Positions 16,582 to 25,130 of a DNA stretch of 64,000 nucleotides are shown here, piece by piece; within the stretch, counting starts at the first letter, position 1, and each line of letters starts with the position of its first letter. Made by a program: the position numbers and the translations under genes. The notes beneath the pieces were generated by a model, which was given only the letters and a program-made list of their open reading frames with translations, had not been told where the DNA came from and did no database searches. The stretch is from JALNZU01 sp964463695 (GTDB lineage: Bacteria; Bacteroidota; Bacteroidia; Bacteroidales; F082). The stretch covers positions 1 to 64,000 of the forward strand of contig CAYXCZ010000011.1 of NCBI GenBank assembly GCA_964463695.1, read 5' to 3'.

Positions 16582-18624
16582 CTATCTTAATGCTTTCACA
16601 GCTTCCTGTGCAGCCTGAATGGCAGGCTTTGGAGATATTTCATTTCCAACAGCACCTTTCATCCACAACTGCGGAATAATCCGGCCTTGTGTGAACGAAC
16701 GATAGATCTCAGATGCAAAATCTTTTCCTTTGATGTATTCTCCAAATTGAAACTCTATAAGCTGACCAATAGGGTAGGCCGAAAGATAGAGAGGGTTGTC
16801 GATCATATGGCTGTAAACTGCCAAAATGGGAGCGTCCTTAATGCCAAAAACTGGTGCGAAATAGGCATTCCAAACTTCCAACGCAATGCGATTGACGGCA
16901 GCTTTCAACTGAGTCGCATCAGCACCCGGATTTTCATAAAGCCAACGCCAAACGCGGATATCAACAAGTGAAACACCCATTATTTCGTAGTTCGACCAGA
17001 AATTGTCCAATGCAGCAAGATGGCGGCTTTGCTCATTTTCTTGCTCCATACCCAGTAATTCCAGATCTCTCGCCTGAAAAACAAAAGCCAATGCCTCGGT
17101 GAAGGAGGTGTTTGGAACGCCATTAAGCAGGTAATAATCTACATTATGCAAGGTGATGGTTTGTTCAACATTATGTCCAAACTCATGAATAGCAATGTTA
17201 TAGCCTTTGTAATCCATGCCATCAGCTCCAATTCGGGTGCGCAGTCGTGCCTTATCAGATTTCATTGCAGCACCCCAGGCATGGCCAGCACCACGAGATG
17301 GGTCGACTGTGATTTTTGATGCAATCGAAGTGGCTGAGTCATCAGGGAATCCTAATTGCTTCAAAATGTTAGGAAGATCTTTCTCAAAAGCAGCCTTGTT
17401 GGGATATTTCGATTTTAACAAAGCATCAACTTTACTGATGTCGATGGTGGAGCGGGTTTTAAAGCCGTCGTACCAAATATCCCATGGTTGCAATTTGCGA
17501 CCAAGTCGTTTCTCAATGATTTTTGCCATATCTTTCAATACGGGACTTGAAACCAGCTCAATGAAAATAGCTTCAACGTCTTCCACAGGAATTTCCATAT
17601 CGTCGTTGAACTTGCGTTGTATATAGTCGGGAAAATGAGGAGAATAGGAGTCGATGCGTTGTGTTGCCCTGAATAGATTTATAACTTGCTGGTAACGTGT
17701 GTCAGGTTCTGCATTCCATTTAATTTCTGCTCCTTGTTTAAAAACTTTATTCTCATAAGGATTCCACTGGAAATCAGGGCTGTTGATTATCTGTTGTGGA
17801 ATTTCCTGACGTATGATGCGAAGCATTACTTCATAAATCATAGCTTGTTTGCTAAAACCCTCTTTGCTGGCGTATTGCGATTTTATTTCATCACGTAGGC
17901 CCCAATGGGAGATCAATTTCATCGAGGAAGGAAAAAGTGTTTTGCTCTTTTTGTCAACCAGATTACCAACATAAATATTATAATCAGAAATATAAGAATC
18001 AGCATCAGTGCTGGCTTGCGAATAATTCTGCAGCAGTTGCGCCGGAACACGTGATTTAAAAACATCACCCATACGGGCATAAGCCCATTCCAGCCGTGTC
18101 CAGTTGCCGCCAAATTGAGTTTTCTCTTTCAGGCTATAGAAAGGAAAGTTAAGTATGGTAACAAAAGCAAGTTTGTTGGCAAAAAAATCGTCGCTAAGAT
18201 GTGCTCCAGGACTATAGCCTCCAAAAATTCGGTCAACGGCTAAAATCTCACCCTCATCCACATGAAGGGGAATTTTTAATCCAACACTCATTTTATTGTA
18301 ACTTCCAAAAAGCAATTCAAGGTTGGTTTCAAACCGAAAGAAAATTGCTTCCCGCTCTGCTGCGTCTTTGGCTGAATAAGTCTGACAAAGACTCATGAAA
18401 TCAGCTACATTGCCATCTCCTGATTGCCAGAAAGCAGCAGCCTGACGTACGCCTTTTTCTATTCTTTCATGCTGATCAACACTTGCTGCCGACTTTAGTT
18501 CAGCTACAACCTTGCTGATTGTTCCTTCCTCGATCATAGGTTTGAGTTGTTCCATTTGTTGAGATTGAGCTGGATATATACCTATATAGGTAAATAATAC
18601 TGCTATAAAAAGAAACTTTTTCAT
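16582..18624 (-). CDS. Secreted gluzincin-type metallopeptidase (M3-like), family uncertain
   Basis: A signal peptide (MKKFLFIAVLFTYIGIYPAQS) precedes about 660 residues, mostly helical. The zinc motif HEFGHNVE is in the C-terminal third (about residue 490), with TSFTEALAF about 30 residues later supplying a candidate glutamate ligand. This is the layout of gluzincin peptidases such as M3 or M32. The family name is not certain. There is no T9SS sorting domain, so a periplasmic location is likely. The ATG at 18624 was chosen because the upstream ATG at 18675 falls inside a perfect -7 promoter box (18673-18680) and because the signal peptide then sits at the N-terminus. It is convergent with the CotH gene. 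Confidence 0.75.
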   Translation of the reverse strand: MKKFLFIAVLFTYIGIYPAQSQQMEQLKPMIEEGTISKVVAELKSAASVDQHERIEKGVRQAAAFWQSGDGNVADFMSLCQTYSAKDAAEREAIFFRFETNLELLFGSYNKMSVGLKIPLHVDEGEILAVDRIFGGYSPGAHLSDDFFANKLAFVTILNFPFYSLKEKTQFGGNWTRLEWAYARMGDVFKSRVPAQLLQNYSQASTDADSYISDYNIYVGNLVDKKSKTLFPSSMKLISHWGLRDEIKSQYASKEGFSKQAMIYEVMLRIIRQEIPQQIINSPDFQWNPYENKVFKQGAEIKWNAEPDTRYQQVINLFRATQRIDSYSPHFPDYIQRKFNDDMEIPVEDVEAIFIELVSSPVLKDMAKIIEKRLGRKLQPWDIWYDGFKTRSTIDISKVDALLKSKYPNKAAFEKDLPNILKQLGFPDDSATSIASKITVDPSRGAGHAWGAAMKSDKARLRTRIGADGMDYKGYNIAIHEFGHNVEQTITLHNVDYYLLNGVPNTSFTEALAFVFQARDLELLGMEQENEQSRHLAALDNFWSNYEIMGVSLVDIRVWRWLYENPGADATQLKAAVNRIALEVWNAYFAPVFGIKDAPILAVYSHMIDNPLYLSAYPIGQLIEFQFGEYIKGKDFASEIYRSFTQGRIIPQLWMKGAVGNEISPKPAIQAAQEAVKALR

Positions 18625-18672
18625 TTTGGATAATTTTAGATTCCGTGAAATGCCATTTTGTAGTTCAGAATG

Positions 18673-18680
18673 CAAAAATA
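18673..18680 (-). promoter_or_regulatory. -7 box before the secreted metallopeptidase
   Basis: TATTTTTG on the minus strand matches TAnnTTTG. It decides the gene start, since the more upstream ATG overlaps it. The remaining bases of this roughly 304-base gap hold only the fabI terminator; nothing else was seen. Confidence 0.45.
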
Positions 18681-18860
18681 GTGTAATCCTTCTTAATTTC
18701 AGCGCGGATTAAACAGAACTATTGCAGCATCAAGACAAACAATTTTTGTACCCTGATAAAAAAGTGCTGAATCTCAAATAATGAACATAGTTTACTAATA
18801 TCTTTGATGGCATATGGTTGCGGTTTTCAACAACCGATAAGGTATAGATTGATAACAACC

Positions 18861-18903
18861 AAAAAAAAACTCCGGGTCATTGGATCTAAATCAATGCCCG
18901 AAG
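18861..18903 (-). terminator. Intrinsic terminator of fabI
   Basis: On the minus strand CTTCGGGCATTGAT pairs with ATCCAATGACCCGGAG (one bulged base) and is followed by nine T residues. It lies 26 bases after the fabI stop. Confidence 0.82.
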
Positions 18904-18928
18904 CTATACTATTATTAAAAGAAGTGTA

Positions 18929-19786
18929 TTAATCTAATTCAACTTCTTCTTCAGGCTCACAGTCGCAATTGAAGCTCTTGTTATACATTGTCATAGCTTT
19001 TAAACTCATCCCCATGCTCGAGAAACCCCCATCATGGAAAAGGTTTTGCATAGTGACTTTTTTGGTCAGATCCGAAAATAGTGTTATTGCATAGTCGGCA
19101 CATTCTTCTGCTGTTGCATTGCCAAGAGGCGACATGCGCTCTGTAAAGTCAATCAAACCATCGAATCCTTTAACGCCGCTTCCAGCAGTAGTTTTTGTGG
19201 GTGATTGTGAGATAGTGTTTACTCTGATCTTGCGTTCGCGACCATAGATATACCCAAAACTGCGAGCTATGGATTCCAGTAATGCTTTGGCATCGGCCAT
19301 ATCATTGTAACCATACAATGTTCGTTGTGCTGCAACATATGAGAGCGCAACCACTGAACCCCACTCATTAATGGCGTCCATTTTGAATGCAATTTGCAAC
19401 ATCTTATGAAAAGAAATTGCTGAGATGTCCAGGGTTTTATTCAGGTATTCATAGTTCAAATCGTTGTATACGCGTTTCTTACGCACATTTAACGACATTC
19501 CGATGGAATGAAGGACAAAATCAACTTTTCCACCTAATATTTCCTGACTTTTTTCGAAAACAAGGGTCAGGTCTTTCACTGAGGTAGCATCAGCAGGAAT
19601 AATTTCAGCGTTGCATTTAGCTGCCAATTCATCCAACTCACCAAAACGTAAAGCCGTTGGGGTGTTACTCAATGTGAAGATGGCTCCTTCTTCGTGTGCT
19701 CTTTCAGCAACTTTCCAGGCTATGGATTTGCTGTCAAGCGCCCCAAAAATGATTCCTCTTTTTCCTTTTAGCAATTGATATGCCAT
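18929..19786 (-). CDS. fabI: Enoyl-[acyl-carrier-protein] reductase (FabI)
   Basis: FabI carries out the last reduction of each fatty-acid elongation cycle in the cytoplasm, using NAD(P)H. The N-terminus has the variant nucleotide-binding loop GIIFGALDSKSIAWKVA, typical of FabI rather than of other short-chain dehydrogenases. The catalytic residues align with E. coli Tyr146, Tyr156 and Lys163 as Tyr150, Tyr160 and Lys167 (spacings 10 and 7 are conserved). RVNTISQSPTKTTAGSGVKGF matches the substrate-loop region. The 285 residues include an acidic, Cys-containing C-terminal extension (CDCEPEEEVELD). It is transcribed alone, with its own -7 box and terminator. Confidence 0.94.
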   Translation of the reverse strand: MAYQLLKGKRGIIFGALDSKSIAWKVAERAHEEGAIFTLSNTPTALRFGELDELAAKCNAEIIPADATSVKDLTLVFEKSQEILGGKVDFVLHSIGMSLNVRKKRVYNDLNYEYLNKTLDISAISFHKMLQIAFKMDAINEWGSVVALSYVAAQRTLYGYNDMADAKALLESIARSFGYIYGRERKIRVNTISQSPTKTTAGSGVKGFDGLIDFTERMSPLGNATAEECADYAITLFSDLTKKVTMQNLFHDGGFSSMGMSLKAMTMYNKSFNCDCEPEEEVELD

Positions 19787-19824
19787 AACTTTTAAAATTT
19801 GTTAGCATTTGTTGTGTGTGGGCG

Positions 19825-19832
19825 CAAAGATA
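19825..19832 (-). promoter_or_regulatory. -7 box of fabI
   Basis: TATCTTTG on the minus strand fits TAnnTTTG; no good -33 element is visible. The fabI ATG is about 38 bases downstream. Confidence 0.4.
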
Positions 19833-19929
19833 CAAAAAGTGTCATATATGCATATTTTCATTAACATATAGGTAATCAGGTAATTATAAAAATTCCCTTT
19901 AATTATTCCAAGAAAATTTGATAAAAAAG

Positions 19930-21588
19930 TCAGAAACCACGCATCAATTCTTTCGCAGCTACCCGTGCAGCCGGTGTTATGATATCGTCACTCAACATAC
20001 GTGCAATTTCTTCAATTCGTTGTTGTTCAGATAGTTGAATGATTAAACTTCGGGTACGTTTATCGTCGTCACGCTTGTAAACTAGTAAATGTTGTGCTGC
20101 TTTGCCTGCAATTTGAGGTAAATGTGTAATTGCAATCAATTGCATCTGGTGCGCCATAGTAGCCATTATTCGACCAACTTTAGCTGCTATATCTCCGGAA
20201 ACGCCAGTGTCAATTTCATCAAAAATGATCGTAGGTATCATTTTCTTTCCTGAGGTTAAACTCTTGATAGCCAACATCAAACGTGAAATTTCACCACCTG
20301 AAGCCACTTTTGAAATATCTTCAGGTCGGTTGCCTTTATTGGCTGTGAACAGAAAGCGAAGATTGTCAGCTCCTGTTGGAGCGTAACCGTTTGCGGTTTC
20401 AAGTGCTGCCTCAAAGCGTCCGTTGGGCATTCCAAGCTGTGTTAAAAGCAACCTTACTGACCGTTCCATTTCTGGAATCAATTTTCTCCTCGCTTGACTT
20501 AAGTCGGATGCTTTTTCTTCAAGTTTTCTATCCAGTTGCTTCAGAGTTTTGGTAAGCTGGTCAATACTTAGGTCTTTCTTCTCAATCATTTCCAATTTGC
20601 GCTGAAGGTCATTTCTCACCTGTAAAAGTGCCTCAGGATCCGAAACCCGGTGTTTGATCATTAGTTGCCGGTAGGTCGAAATCCTGTTTTGAATTCTTTC
20701 CAGCTCTTCTGGCTCAAATTGTATCTTTGTTTCAGCAGTTTCTAAATCGGAAGTAATATCTTTAATTTCCACCAAAGTCGATTCCAACCGCTCAGCAAGT
20801 TGGTGCATATCAGGCAAATACCTGCCTGCTTTAAGGAGATATATCTGGGTATCACGAAGCATTTGTATAACATTTACATCTGCTCTGTTCAGTAATTCGA
20901 CACTGGTAAAAAGGCTTACTCTAATCTCTTCGGCATGACTTAATGTCTCAGCTTTTTGATTCAACTCTCCAAATTCACCCTGTTGCAATTTTACTTTTAC
21001 CAACTCGTCAAGCTGAAACTGGATTAACTCGAGTTCTGCCTGTGTATCCGAAGCCAGATTTTTTAGTTGTTGTAATTCAAACTTACACTGCTGCCATTTT
21101 TCATAGGTAGATATATACTCTTTTAGTTGTAAGTCGTTGTTAGCCAGACCATCGAGGATGCTTAACTGAAACGCTGACTCAGACAAATGCAAGGAATCGT
21201 GTTGAGAATGAATGTCAACAAGTTGTTCTCCTAAAGCTTTAAGGATTAGCAGATTGACCGGACTGTCGTTGATAAAGGCACGTGATTTGCCACTGACACT
21301 TATTTCACGAGTCAGTATGCATTCTGAGTCATAATCCAATTCGTTTTCACTGAAAAAGGCTTGAAGGGGAAGATTTGTGATGTCGAAAACTGCTTCTACA
21401 AGACACTTTGAGTTTTTATCATGAAGCACGTTGGAGTCTGCGCGAGCCCCTAAAACGAGCCCTAAAGCACCAAGCAAAATTGATTTCCCAGCTCCGGTTT
21501 CGCCGGTAATCACAGTAAAACCCGACTTGAATTCTATTTCAAGGTGCTCGATAAGGGCATAATTTGTGATTCGCAGACGGCGCAACAT
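19930..21588 (-). CDS. recN: DNA repair protein RecN
   Basis: This is an SMC-like ATPase of double-strand-break repair. The Walker A motif GETGAGKS is at residues 29-36. A long coiled-coil middle section (about 150-360) separates it from the ABC signature VASGGEISRLMLAIKS and Walker B TIIFDEIDTGVSG near the C-terminus, followed by the LIAITHLPQIAG switch segment. The length of 552 matches the family. It is the last gene of the bamD-rpoZ-coaBC-porD-recN cluster, 47 bases after porD. Confidence 0.95.
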   Translation of the reverse strand: MLRRLRITNYALIEHLEIEFKSGFTVITGETGAGKSILLGALGLVLGARADSNVLHDKNSKCLVEAVFDITNLPLQAFFSENELDYDSECILTREISVSGKSRAFINDSPVNLLILKALGEQLVDIHSQHDSLHLSESAFQLSILDGLANNDLQLKEYISTYEKWQQCKFELQQLKNLASDTQAELELIQFQLDELVKVKLQQGEFGELNQKAETLSHAEEIRVSLFTSVELLNRADVNVIQMLRDTQIYLLKAGRYLPDMHQLAERLESTLVEIKDITSDLETAETKIQFEPEELERIQNRISTYRQLMIKHRVSDPEALLQVRNDLQRKLEMIEKKDLSIDQLTKTLKQLDRKLEEKASDLSQARRKLIPEMERSVRLLLTQLGMPNGRFEAALETANGYAPTGADNLRFLFTANKGNRPEDISKVASGGEISRLMLAIKSLTSGKKMIPTIIFDEIDTGVSGDIAAKVGRIMATMAHQMQLIAITHLPQIAGKAAQHLLVYKRDDDKRTRSLIIQLSEQQRIEEIARMLSDDIITPAARVAAKELMRGF

Positions 21589-21635
21589 AAAAATTCAGGC
21601 TTTAGCGCAAAAGTAATTATTCTTGAGCTATTGTC

Positions 21636-22535
21636 CTAATTGGCCAGGATTTTTTCGTACTTCGAAGCATTGGCAGGGTCAACTTCCCGCATAATATTTG
21701 CGACTTTGGTTTTTTCCTGCGGGCTGCCTTTTGAGAAAATATTAATAATTTCATCCCGCTTGGCATCTGTTAGCAACTGTAAAAAGAATAAATCAGAGCG
21801 TGATTTCTTGGCTTGTTCTAAGTAAGATAGCGATGCAGCAATAGCAGCCCTTCCTTCATCCTGGTTGTCTGACATAACGTCAAGTCCCTGACGGTGATAT
21901 TCGTAGAGAAATTGACGCAGCATTCTGTAGGATGGATTCCTGAGGTTTTCAACCAGCCAATAGCGATTTCTGTTCCCGTCGAAGGCTTTCCATCCCCTCT
22001 CGTTTGCGTTCTGAGCACTGTTAACGATATTTTCGGCTGCCGTATAGAATGAATCTCCTCCATTGGGTGAGAAACTATCAAAATCCAATCCCAACATAAT
22101 GTACGCATAATATGCAAATACAGCTGTCAGATTGGAGTTGAATGAATTCTCAGAAAACTCCAGAGGTTGTGATTCCAGATATTTGAATTGAACATTCTCA
22201 TCAATAAAGTTCAGTTGTACTGAATTATAGGAAGTTTTATAAATTGGCCTCTGTAAAACAACATTGAGTGTACCCTTATATTCATCCGATGATAAGCGTT
22301 CGCGCACAGTGAGCATCATAGTGCACTCAATACGTTCCAGATTTTTTATCGATGCGTTAGTCCATTTGCGGTTATTCATGAATTCATACAAAGCAGATTG
22401 CAATGACTCAAAGACACGTCTGTCGGTGCCTTCGATAGTTGGAGCATTAACGCTTATGTTAACAAGAAATTCCTGACTGTATCCTTTGCTGATCAGCAAG
22501 ATGGCCATAAAAAACATTACAACTACTTTTTTCAT
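21636..22535 (-). CDS. porD: Type IX secretion system protein PorD (DUF4835)
   Basis: This 299-residue periplasmic or envelope protein has a signal peptide (MKKVVVMFFMAILLISKGYSQ) and the DUF4835 pattern: FLVNISVNAPTIEGTDRRVFESLQSALYEFMNNRKWT, LRVQ-like strands, AYYAYIMLGLDFDSFSPNGG and NRNRYWLVENL. DUF4835 proteins are assigned to PorD of the T9SS, required for export of proteins with C-terminal sorting domains. Three such cargo proteins are encoded earlier in this window. It lies between coaBC and recN, an arrangement I know from other Bacteroidota. Confidence 0.9.
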   Translation of the reverse strand: MKKVVVMFFMAILLISKGYSQEFLVNISVNAPTIEGTDRRVFESLQSALYEFMNNRKWTNASIKNLERIECTMMLTVRERLSSDEYKGTLNVVLQRPIYKTSYNSVQLNFIDENVQFKYLESQPLEFSENSFNSNLTAVFAYYAYIMLGLDFDSFSPNGGDSFYTAAENIVNSAQNANERGWKAFDGNRNRYWLVENLRNPSYRMLRQFLYEYHRQGLDVMSDNQDEGRAAIAASLSYLEQAKKSRSDLFFLQLLTDAKRDEIINIFSKGSPQEKTKVANIMREVDPANASKYEKILAN

Positions 22536-22575
22536 TTGCAGCAGAAGATATTAAGTGTGTGTGTATAAACTGTTT

Positions 22576-23796
22576 TTAGGTCGTCTTATTGTTTGAAATC
22601 CCTAAAAGATGAGCCACAGCATCTGATATATCCATAGCAATAGCTTTTTTGGGTTTTAGTGGAATTTCGGTTTGCTGTTCATTTTTGTCAATCAGAGTCA
22701 CCTTATTGGTATCGTGTTTGAAGCCTGCACCTGCATCTGACAGCACATTTAGAACAATAAGATCCAGATTTTTCGACCTTAACTTATGTAAAGCATTGGA
22801 AGTACCATTGTCTGTTTCAAGTGCAAAGCCTACAAGTAATTGATCTTCAGTTTTTAGCTCACCTAACTTTTTGAGGATATCCGTAGTGCGTTCCAAAACC
22901 AGCGACCACTCGTTTTCATTTTTCTTTATCTTGAAATCTGAAGCTTTTTTAGGTTTATAGTCGGCAACAGCAGCACTCATTATTGCTATATGACAATCCT
23001 GAAAATGAAATAAACACTGATCCAGCATTTCTTCGGCACTGGTAACAGGATATACAGTAATGTTTCTATGAGTTGCTGTCAAATCGGTTGGTCCGAGAAC
23101 TAAGTGAACATCAGCACCTTGTTCGGCAAAAACCCTTGCCATTGCTATGCCCATTTTACCCGAACTATGATTCCCTATAAACCTGACCGGATCAATTGCT
23201 TCAAACGTAGGGCCAGCTGAAATCAGAACCTTTTTTCCTGAAAACCTCTGATGAGTTTTAAAATGTTCCTTTATGAGGTTGAAGATGACCTCAGGTTCTT
23301 CCATTCGTCCTTCACCACATAAACCACTGGCAAGCTCACCGCTTGTTGCTGCAATAAGTTGATGGCCTCTTTGCTTCAATAGCTCAATATTGTGTTGTGT
23401 GGCTGAATGTTTATACATGTCAAGATCCATTGCTGGAGCAAGCATAACATGACAACGGGCTGAAAGATATACGGTTAAAAGGTAATTATCAGCTAATCCC
23501 TGCGCGATTTTTGCTAGGGTATTTGCTGTTACGGGGGCAATAATAAATACGTCTGCCCAAAGTCCTAAATCTACATGACTATTCCATGCACCGGTTTCCT
23601 TATCAAAAAATCCTGTATGAACGGGATGTCCGGAGAGGGTTGCGAGGGTAAGGGGAGTAACAAAGTCCAAAGCAGCAGGAGTGAGAATCACCTGAACATC
23701 AGCACCGGCCTTTTTTAAAAGGCGAATCAAAAGAGGAATTTTATAAGCAGCAATTCCACCTGTGATTCCTATCAGGATTTTCTTTCCATGCAGCAT
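22576..23796 (-). CDS. coaBC: Bifunctional phosphopantothenoylcysteine decarboxylase / phosphopantothenate-cysteine ligase
   Basis: CoaBC carries out two steps of coenzyme A synthesis. The N-terminal flavoprotein decarboxylase half (residues 1 to about 180) has GITGGIAAYK, the active-site His74 in NSHVDL, the PxMN-like motif as PAMD (Asp124 instead of Asn) and the catalytic Cys160 in GLCGEGRM. The C-terminal ligase half has SAGPTFEAIDPVRFIGNHSSGKMG and the KIKK loop near SDFKIKKNEN. The Asn-to-Asp change in PxMN is, as I recall, usual for Bacteroidota. It is followed closely by porD. Confidence 0.95.
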   Translation of the reverse strand: MLHGKKILIGITGGIAAYKIPLLIRLLKKAGADVQVILTPAALDFVTPLTLATLSGHPVHTGFFDKETGAWNSHVDLGLWADVFIIAPVTANTLAKIAQGLADNYLLTVYLSARCHVMLAPAMDLDMYKHSATQHNIELLKQRGHQLIAATSGELASGLCGEGRMEEPEVIFNLIKEHFKTHQRFSGKKVLISAGPTFEAIDPVRFIGNHSSGKMGIAMARVFAEQGADVHLVLGPTDLTATHRNITVYPVTSAEEMLDQCLFHFQDCHIAIMSAAVADYKPKKASDFKIKKNENEWSLVLERTTDILKKLGELKTEDQLLVGFALETDNGTSNALHKLRSKNLDLIVLNVLSDAGAGFKHDTNKVTLIDKNEQQTEIPLKPKKAIAMDISDAVAHLLGISNNKTT

Positions 23797-23811
23797 GGGG
23801 TTGGGTGTTAA

Positions 23812-24144
23812 TTAAAAATCGCTGTTCTCCTTGTGGGGGTTACGATAATAAATCTGATCGTTGAGAAACTCATGAACAGCGATAAGTGTTGGCTTTGGCA
23901 ATTTTTCGTAAAATTTAGCCAGCTCAATCTGTTCGCGGTTCTCGAAAATTTCTTCTAAATTGTCGGATGAAGAGCTGAATTCGGAAATTTTCTTCCCTAA
24001 CTCCTCTTTCAATTCAGTTGAAATCTGATTGGCACGTTTGGATAAAATGGCTACCGTTTCATAAATATTACCTGTTCCTTTATAAAACTGGTCTTTCTGA
24101 CGGGTAACAGCAGTGTTCTCCGTTTTGATTTTCTTAAAATCCAT
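23812..24144 (-). CDS. rpoZ: RNA polymerase omega-like subunit (RpoZ/Rpb6 family)
   Basis: This 110-residue protein has the omega-fold core NIYETVAILSKRANQISTELKEEL, where the segment TVAILSKRANQI corresponds to the conserved region of omega that wraps the beta-prime C-terminus. The C-terminal part is charged and specific to Bacteroidota. Its role is to help assemble and stabilise RNA polymerase. It sits between bamD and coaBC, with 12 bases to bamD and 15 to coaBC, so it is cotranscribed. Confidence 0.82.
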   Translation of the reverse strand: MDFKKIKTENTAVTRQKDQFYKGTGNIYETVAILSKRANQISTELKEELGKKISEFSSSSDNLEEIFENREQIELAKFYEKLPKPTLIAVHEFLNDQIYYRNPHKENSDF

Positions 24145-24156
24145 ATTGAATGCGGG

Positions 24157-24951
24157 TTAATTTACAATTTTTTTTCTGGCCTTTTCGTGAATTGGTTCCA
24201 GAGCTTTTATATACTGACTTTCAGGGTATTGAAATCGAAGGTTATTGTATGACTCAACAGCTGCTTCGTAGCGTTCGCGCTGCTTTTCGGGAATGCTTTT
24301 TTCAGCGTATTCGTAATTGGCGAGCACCATATTTTGAAACACTTCTTCACCACGATCCGTGTCTGGAAAGCGCTTTAGCAGATTCTGGAATGAAGTGATA
24401 GCGGCCTGATAATCACGCATCCTGAAATACAACAATGCGATGTTGTAATCTTTTTCTTCCAGCTTTGCCCGAAGGTCGTCAATTAACTTATTGCTCTCTG
24501 AAACACGTTCGCTTTTAGGATATTGATCAGCAAATGCTTGTAATTCCTTGATAGCCAAATAGGTGTTTGATTGATCAAGGCTCGGACGTGGTGAATCGAG
24601 ATAGTAACAGTAGGCATTCATAAACATACATTCCTCTGCTCGTGCCGATGTTGGATATGTTTGTGCATGCTTTTTAAAATAGAAGCTCGCTACGGTGTAA
24701 TCTTTAAGGTTGTAATAGCAATAAGCCATTCTATAACTGATTTCTTCACCTTTATTTGTTCCTCGGTATGCTGCCTGAAGCAAATCAAAAAGTTCAAGGG
24801 AACGTGTGTAATCCTTCTTTTCGTATAAATCCATGGCTGTTTCATACTTTACCTCATTATCGGTGCTCTTAAGCAATTTTTGATATTTGCTACAGGAACT
24901 GATACTGAAAAGCAGGAAAATGACAACCGGGATGAGCAGTTTTTTAATCAT
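24157..24951 (-). CDS. bamD: Outer-membrane assembly lipoprotein BamD
   Basis: This TPR lipoprotein is an accessory of the beta-barrel assembly machine. The signal peptide ends in lipobox SISSC (Cys about residue 19). Successive TPR motifs follow (AMDLYEKKDYTRSLELFDLLQ, ISYRMAYCYYNLKDYTVASFYFKKHAQTYP, ALLYFRMRDYQAAITSFQNLLKRFP). The length of 264 is normal for BamD/YfiO. It leads the operon and carries a near-perfect promoter whose -7 box ends only 4 bases before the ATG. The mRNA is therefore predicted to be leaderless or nearly so. Confidence 0.92.
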   Translation of the reverse strand: MIKKLLIPVVIFLLFSISSCSKYQKLLKSTDNEVKYETAMDLYEKKDYTRSLELFDLLQAAYRGTNKGEEISYRMAYCYYNLKDYTVASFYFKKHAQTYPTSARAEECMFMNAYCYYLDSPRPSLDQSNTYLAIKELQAFADQYPKSERVSESNKLIDDLRAKLEEKDYNIALLYFRMRDYQAAITSFQNLLKRFPDTDRGEEVFQNMVLANYEYAEKSIPEKQRERYEAAVESYNNLRFQYPESQYIKALEPIHEKARKKIVN

Positions 24952-24955
24952 GGCG

Positions 24956-24986
24956 CAAAATTACATATTTTTTGTGTTGGCGCAAA
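24956..24986 (-). promoter_or_regulatory. Promoter of the bamD operon
   Basis: On the minus strand TTTG (24986-24983), 19 bases, then TAATTTTG (24963-24956): a full match to the Bacteroidota consensus. The start codon is 4 bases after the box. Confidence 0.7.
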
Positions 24987-25096
24987 CGCTTTGAGTATGT
25001 TTTTATTATCGGTATAAATGCTAAAAATTCATAAGATCAATGAAGTCACAACTAGTTTCTTTTAAACTCATATAGCGCTTTTGCGATACATTTTAT

Positions 25097-25104
25097 TACT
25101 TTTG
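25097..25104 (+). promoter_or_regulatory. -7 box before the alpha-oxoamine synthase
   Basis: TACTTTTG matches TAnnTTTG; the -33 position is not convincing. The ATG at 25131 is 26 bases downstream. Confidence 0.4.
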
Positions 25105-25130
25105 CACCTTTAATAATACAGTATTATTTT

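Noticed and set aside
17216..17626. Open frame of 136 codons on the plus strand inside the metallopeptidase gene
   Set aside because: Shadow of the conserved HEFGH-containing coding region; no supporting motif.
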